Assembly (NCBI RefSeq): GCF_030034735.1
Contig: NZ_CP125370.1
Location: 1,736,001-1,800,000, forward strand
DNA: 64,000 nt
Source: Paenibacillus sp. RC334
GTDB taxonomy: Bacteria; Bacillota; Bacilli; Paenibacillales; Paenibacillaceae
Reading direction: 5' to 3'
Numbering within the stretch: the first letter of the stretch is position 1; every line of letters begins with the position of its first letter. Below the pieces are notes generated by a model that ran no database searches, had not been told where the DNA came from, and saw only the letters and a list, made by a program, of their open reading frames with translations. The position numbers were made by a program, and so were the translations under genes. Positions 60,909 through 64,000 of the stretch are shown here, one piece after another.

Positions 60909-62021
60909 ATGACAGCGACTAAAGGTCTGGAAGGGATCGTAGCGACCACTTCCTCCATAAGCTCTATCGTAGAAGGCGTTCTCACGTACCGGGGTTATAA
61001 CATTGATGATTTGGCTGTTAACGCCGCTTTTGAAGAGGTAGCTTATTTGTTGTGGTTCGGAAAATTGCCTGATCAAGCCCAATTGCAGGAGCTTCGCGAC
61101 CAACTAAGCGAATATGCTGCCATTCCGGATGAAATTATTACTCAATTAAAGCTGTACCCGAAAGATTTGAGCACGATGGCTGCCCTGAGATCAGCCGTAT
61201 CGTCTCTTGCCTTGTATGACCCACAGGCGGATGATATGTCGAGAGAGGCCAATGTGATCAAAACCGTCAAGCTTCAGGCGCAATTGCCCACAATTGTGGC
61301 GGCCATAGCGCGTGTGCGCGAAGGGCTGGAGCCGATTGCGCCCAAGAAAGGTGTTTCTATCGCCGAAAACTTTCTGTATCAGCTTACTGGCAAAGACCCG
61401 GAAGAGACGGCTATCAAAGCGTTCAATCAGGCTCTTGTGCTGCATGCCGATCACGAATTGAATGCATCGACCTTTGCTGCACGCGTGACGGTAGCAACAC
61501 TATCCGATATTTATTCCGGCATTACGTCGGCAATCGGAGCTTTGAAGGGACCACTGCATGGCGGAGCCAACGAAGCTGTTGCCAAAACCCTGGAGGAAAT
61601 CGGCGGTTTGGATCAGGTGGATTTGTATATTCAGACCAAACTGGATAACCGCGAAAAAATTATGGGCTTTGGACATCGTGTCTATAAAAACGGTGATCCG
61701 CGTGCCAAGCATTTGCACAAAATGTCCCGCGAACTGGGCGAAATGAACGGCGATACGACGTTGTTTGATATTTCGGTTCGAATCGAGGAAATTGTGACAG
61801 GACAAAAGGGCTTGAAGCCGAATGTTGATTTTTACTCTGCCTCTGTTTATACCCAACTGGGTATCAAAAGAGACCTGTTCACACCGATCTTTGCCGTGAG
61901 TCGTGTATCCGGGTGGACTGCGCACATTTTGGAGCAGTACGAAAATAATCGTCTGATCCGTCCGCGCGCTGAATACACAGGTCCGATTGACCAAAAGTAT
62001 GTGTCTCCGGAATTACGCTAA
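60909..62021 (+). CDS. citZ: Citrate synthase (370 aa)
   Basis: First TCA step: oxaloacetate plus acetyl-CoA to citrate. Catalytic and binding patterns include ILHADHELNAST-like LVLHADHELNAS, GPLHGGANEAV, GFGHRVYKNGDPRAK and the catalytic aspartate in NVDFYSASVY. The ATG at 60909 has AAAGGAGAG upstream and matches the B. subtilis start MTATRGLEG. First gene of citZ-icd-mdh. Confidence 0.97.
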   Translation: MTATKGLEGIVATTSSISSIVEGVLTYRGYNIDDLAVNAAFEEVAYLLWFGKLPDQAQLQELRDQLSEYAAIPDEIITQLKLYPKDLSTMAALRSAVSSLALYDPQADDMSREANVIKTVKLQAQLPTIVAAIARVREGLEPIAPKKGVSIAENFLYQLTGKDPEETAIKAFNQALVLHADHELNASTFAARVTVATLSDIYSGITSAIGALKGPLHGGANEAVAKTLEEIGGLDQVDLYIQTKLDNREKIMGFGHRVYKNGDPRAKHLHKMSRELGEMNGDTTLFDISVRIEEIVTGQKGLKPNVDFYSASVYTQLGIKRDLFTPIFAVSRVSGWTAHILEQYENNRLIRPRAEYTGPIDQKYVSPELR

Positions 62022-62073
62022 TCACTTGTTGTACGAATATTGAGGCTGTATACCCTGAATTAAAAAAATAAGG

Positions 62074-62138
62074 TACAATAGAAGGGACGGCGAGAGATGC
62101 GTGTTTTTGTCTATGATGAAGATCACGTCTTTCGTCCC
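62074..62138 (+). promoter_or_regulatory. Putative icd promoter and leader hairpin
   Basis: TACAAT (62074-62079) could be a -10; the -35 is poor. Right after it, GGGACG (62084-62089) pairs with CGTCCC (62133-62138), and inside it CGTG (62100-62103) with CACG (62124-62127). This would place a hairpin at the 5' end of an icd mRNA. Confidence 0.4.
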
Positions 62139-62172
62139 GTACCCATTCATATCTGAGGAGGAAAAGGAACTT

Positions 62173-63468
62173 ATGGCGAAATTTGAAAAGTTTGAGCTCC
62201 CAACTGAAGGCGAAAAAATTACGATTGATAACGGTCAACTACAGGTTCCGAATCATCCGGTTATTCCGTTTATCGAAGGCGACGGCACAGGCCGCGACAT
62301 CTGGAAAGCATCCAAGCGCGTACTGGACGCAGCTGTAGATAAAGCATATAACGGTTCCAAAAAGATTGCCTGGTATGAAGTATTCGCTGGTGAGAAAGCT
62401 TTCAATACATACGGCGAGTGGTTGCCTAACGATACTTTGGAAGCCATCCGTGAGTATATTGTAGCCATCAAAGGGCCGCTTACGACACCGATTGGCGGCG
62501 GCATTCGCTCTTTGAACGTGGCATTGCGTCAAGAGCTGGATCTGTACGTATGTCTGCGTCCTGTTCGTTACTTTAACGGTGTTCCGTCTCCGGTGAAGCG
62601 TCCTGAATTGGTAGACATGGTTATTTTCCGTGAGAATACCGAGGATATTTATGCTGGTATTGAGTATGCCGAAGGCTCCGAGGACGTGAAAAAGGTCATT
62701 CAGTTCCTCCAACAAGAGCTGGGTGTGAACAAAATTCGTTTCCCAGAAACGTCAGGTATCGGGATCAAGCCGGTTTCCTCCGATGGTTCAAAACGTCTGG
62801 TACGTGCAGCCATTCAGTATGCTGTTGACCACGGACGCAAGAGCGTAACGCTCGTACACAAAGGCAACATTATGAAATTTACCGAAGGTGCCTTCAAAAA
62901 CTGGGGTTATGAAGTGGCTGAGGAAGAATTTGCAGATAAAGTATTCACTTGGGCTCAATATGATGCTATCAAGGAAAAAGATGGTGAAGATGCGGCAAAT
63001 GTAGCTCAAAAAGCAGCTGAAGATGCAGGAAAAATTATCATCAAGGATGCGATCGCTGACATTGCACTGCAACAAGTGCTGACTCGTCCTTCCGAATTTG
63101 ATGTTATTGCTACACTGAACCTGAACGGAGACTATCTGTCCGATGCGCTGGCTGCTCAAGTCGGTGGAATTGGTATCGCACCAGGTGCGAACATTAACTA
63201 TGTAACTGGGCATGCTATCTTTGAAGCTACACACGGCACAGCGCCAAAATATGCTGATAAAGATGTCGTAAACCCCGGTTCCGTTATTTTGTCCGGCGTG
63301 ATGCTGCTTGAGCATTTGGGCTGGCACGAAGCGGCAAACCTGATTTACAAAGGACTGGAAACGTCCATTAATAAGAAAATCGTAACTTATGACTTTGCCC
63401 GTCTGATGGAAGGCGCTACACAAGTGAAATGCTCCGAGTTCGCAGATACCATTATTAGTAACCTGTAG
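62173..63468 (+). CDS. icd: NADP-type isocitrate dehydrogenase (431 aa)
   Basis: Oxidises isocitrate to 2-oxoglutarate. The substrate-loop [13 protein letters not shown] carries the regulatory serine region, [13 protein letters not shown] is the family signature, and [31 protein letters not shown] and the coenzyme motif [12 protein letters not shown] fit the NADP enzymes of Bacillales. The ATG at 62173 has GAGGAGGAAAAGG upstream; the open frame to 62101 lies in the leader. Confidence 0.96.
   Translation: MAKFEKFELPTEGEKITIDNGQLQVPNHPVIPFIEGDGTGRDIWKASKRVLDAAVDKAYNGSKKIAWYEVFAGEKAFNTYGEWLPNDTLEAIREYIVAIKGPLTTPIGGGIRSLNVALRQELDLYVCLRPVRYFNGVPSPVKRPELVDMVIFRENTEDIYAGIEYAEGSEDVKKVIQFLQQELGVNKIRFPETSGIGIKPVSSDGSKRLVRAAIQYAVDHGRKSVTLVHKGNIMKFTEGAFKNWGYEVAEEEFADKVFTWAQYDAIKEKDGEDAANVAQKAAEDAGKIIIKDAIADIALQQVLTRPSEFDVIATLNLNGDYLSDALAAQVGGIGIAPGANINYVTGHAIFEATHGTAPKYADKDVVNPGSVILSGVMLLEHLGWHEAANLIYKGLETSINKKIVTYDFARLMEGATQVKCSEFADTIISNL

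Positions 63469-64000
<532 letters not shown>

Overview
The window reads as chromosomal DNA of a spore-forming Gram-positive bacterium, most likely Paenibacillus and plausibly the P. polymyxa group. The signs are strong purine-rich ribosome binding sites with frequent GTG/TTG starts, a sufCDSUB operon, many sporulation genes (cotJABC, ytrH/ytrI, ytvI, a yheCD cluster), a family-10 pectate lyase, and a dnaE-accDA-pyk-fxsA-ytvI-citZ-icd-mdh order like that of Bacillus subtilis. The genus call is an inference from gene content, not a database match. I see no rRNA, tRNA, prophage, insertion sequence or CRISPR array.

Layout. 0-5 kb: a small unknown gene, a sensor kinase, a propeller lipoprotein, a VOC protein, an Rrf2 regulator and yunC. 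5-8.3 kb: the methionine-salvage pair mtnKA (minus strand) and a Dps-like gene. 8.8-14.1 kb: the SUF iron-sulfur operon, with a promoter overlapped by a PerR/Fur-type box; sufD is broken by one extra G. 14.2-21 kb: two HD-GYP genes around a yunD-like nucleotidase, a YfkAB radical SAM protein and a CNNM/CorC-type membrane protein.

21-40.4 kb is an almost continuous spore-surface region. It holds cotJABC, two collagen-like proteins, a third protein sharing their N-terminal domain, an unknown gene, two GT2-TPR glycosyltransferases, a 1001-residue double glycosyltransferase-methyltransferase fusion, a second methyltransferase and a HAD phosphatase. It ends in a six-gene minus-strand operon with five YheC/YheD ATP-grasp paralogues and one GNAT. 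I propose that this block builds, glycosylates and otherwise decorates the spore surface. It is the most unusual part of the window.

40.4-64 kb is core genome: yheA, a YtoI-like regulator, ytrH/ytrI, dnaE, yutG, accDA, pyk, then a LysR-pstSCAB-pectate lyase-thioesterase block that B. subtilis lacks at this place, then fxsA, ytvI and the TCA genes citZ-icd-mdh. The mdh gene runs off the right edge. Visible regulation includes a cre-like site by the citZ promoter, a sigmaK-like -10 before the larger collagen gene, hairpin leaders at the dps-like gene and icd, and several terminators, some probably serving both strands.
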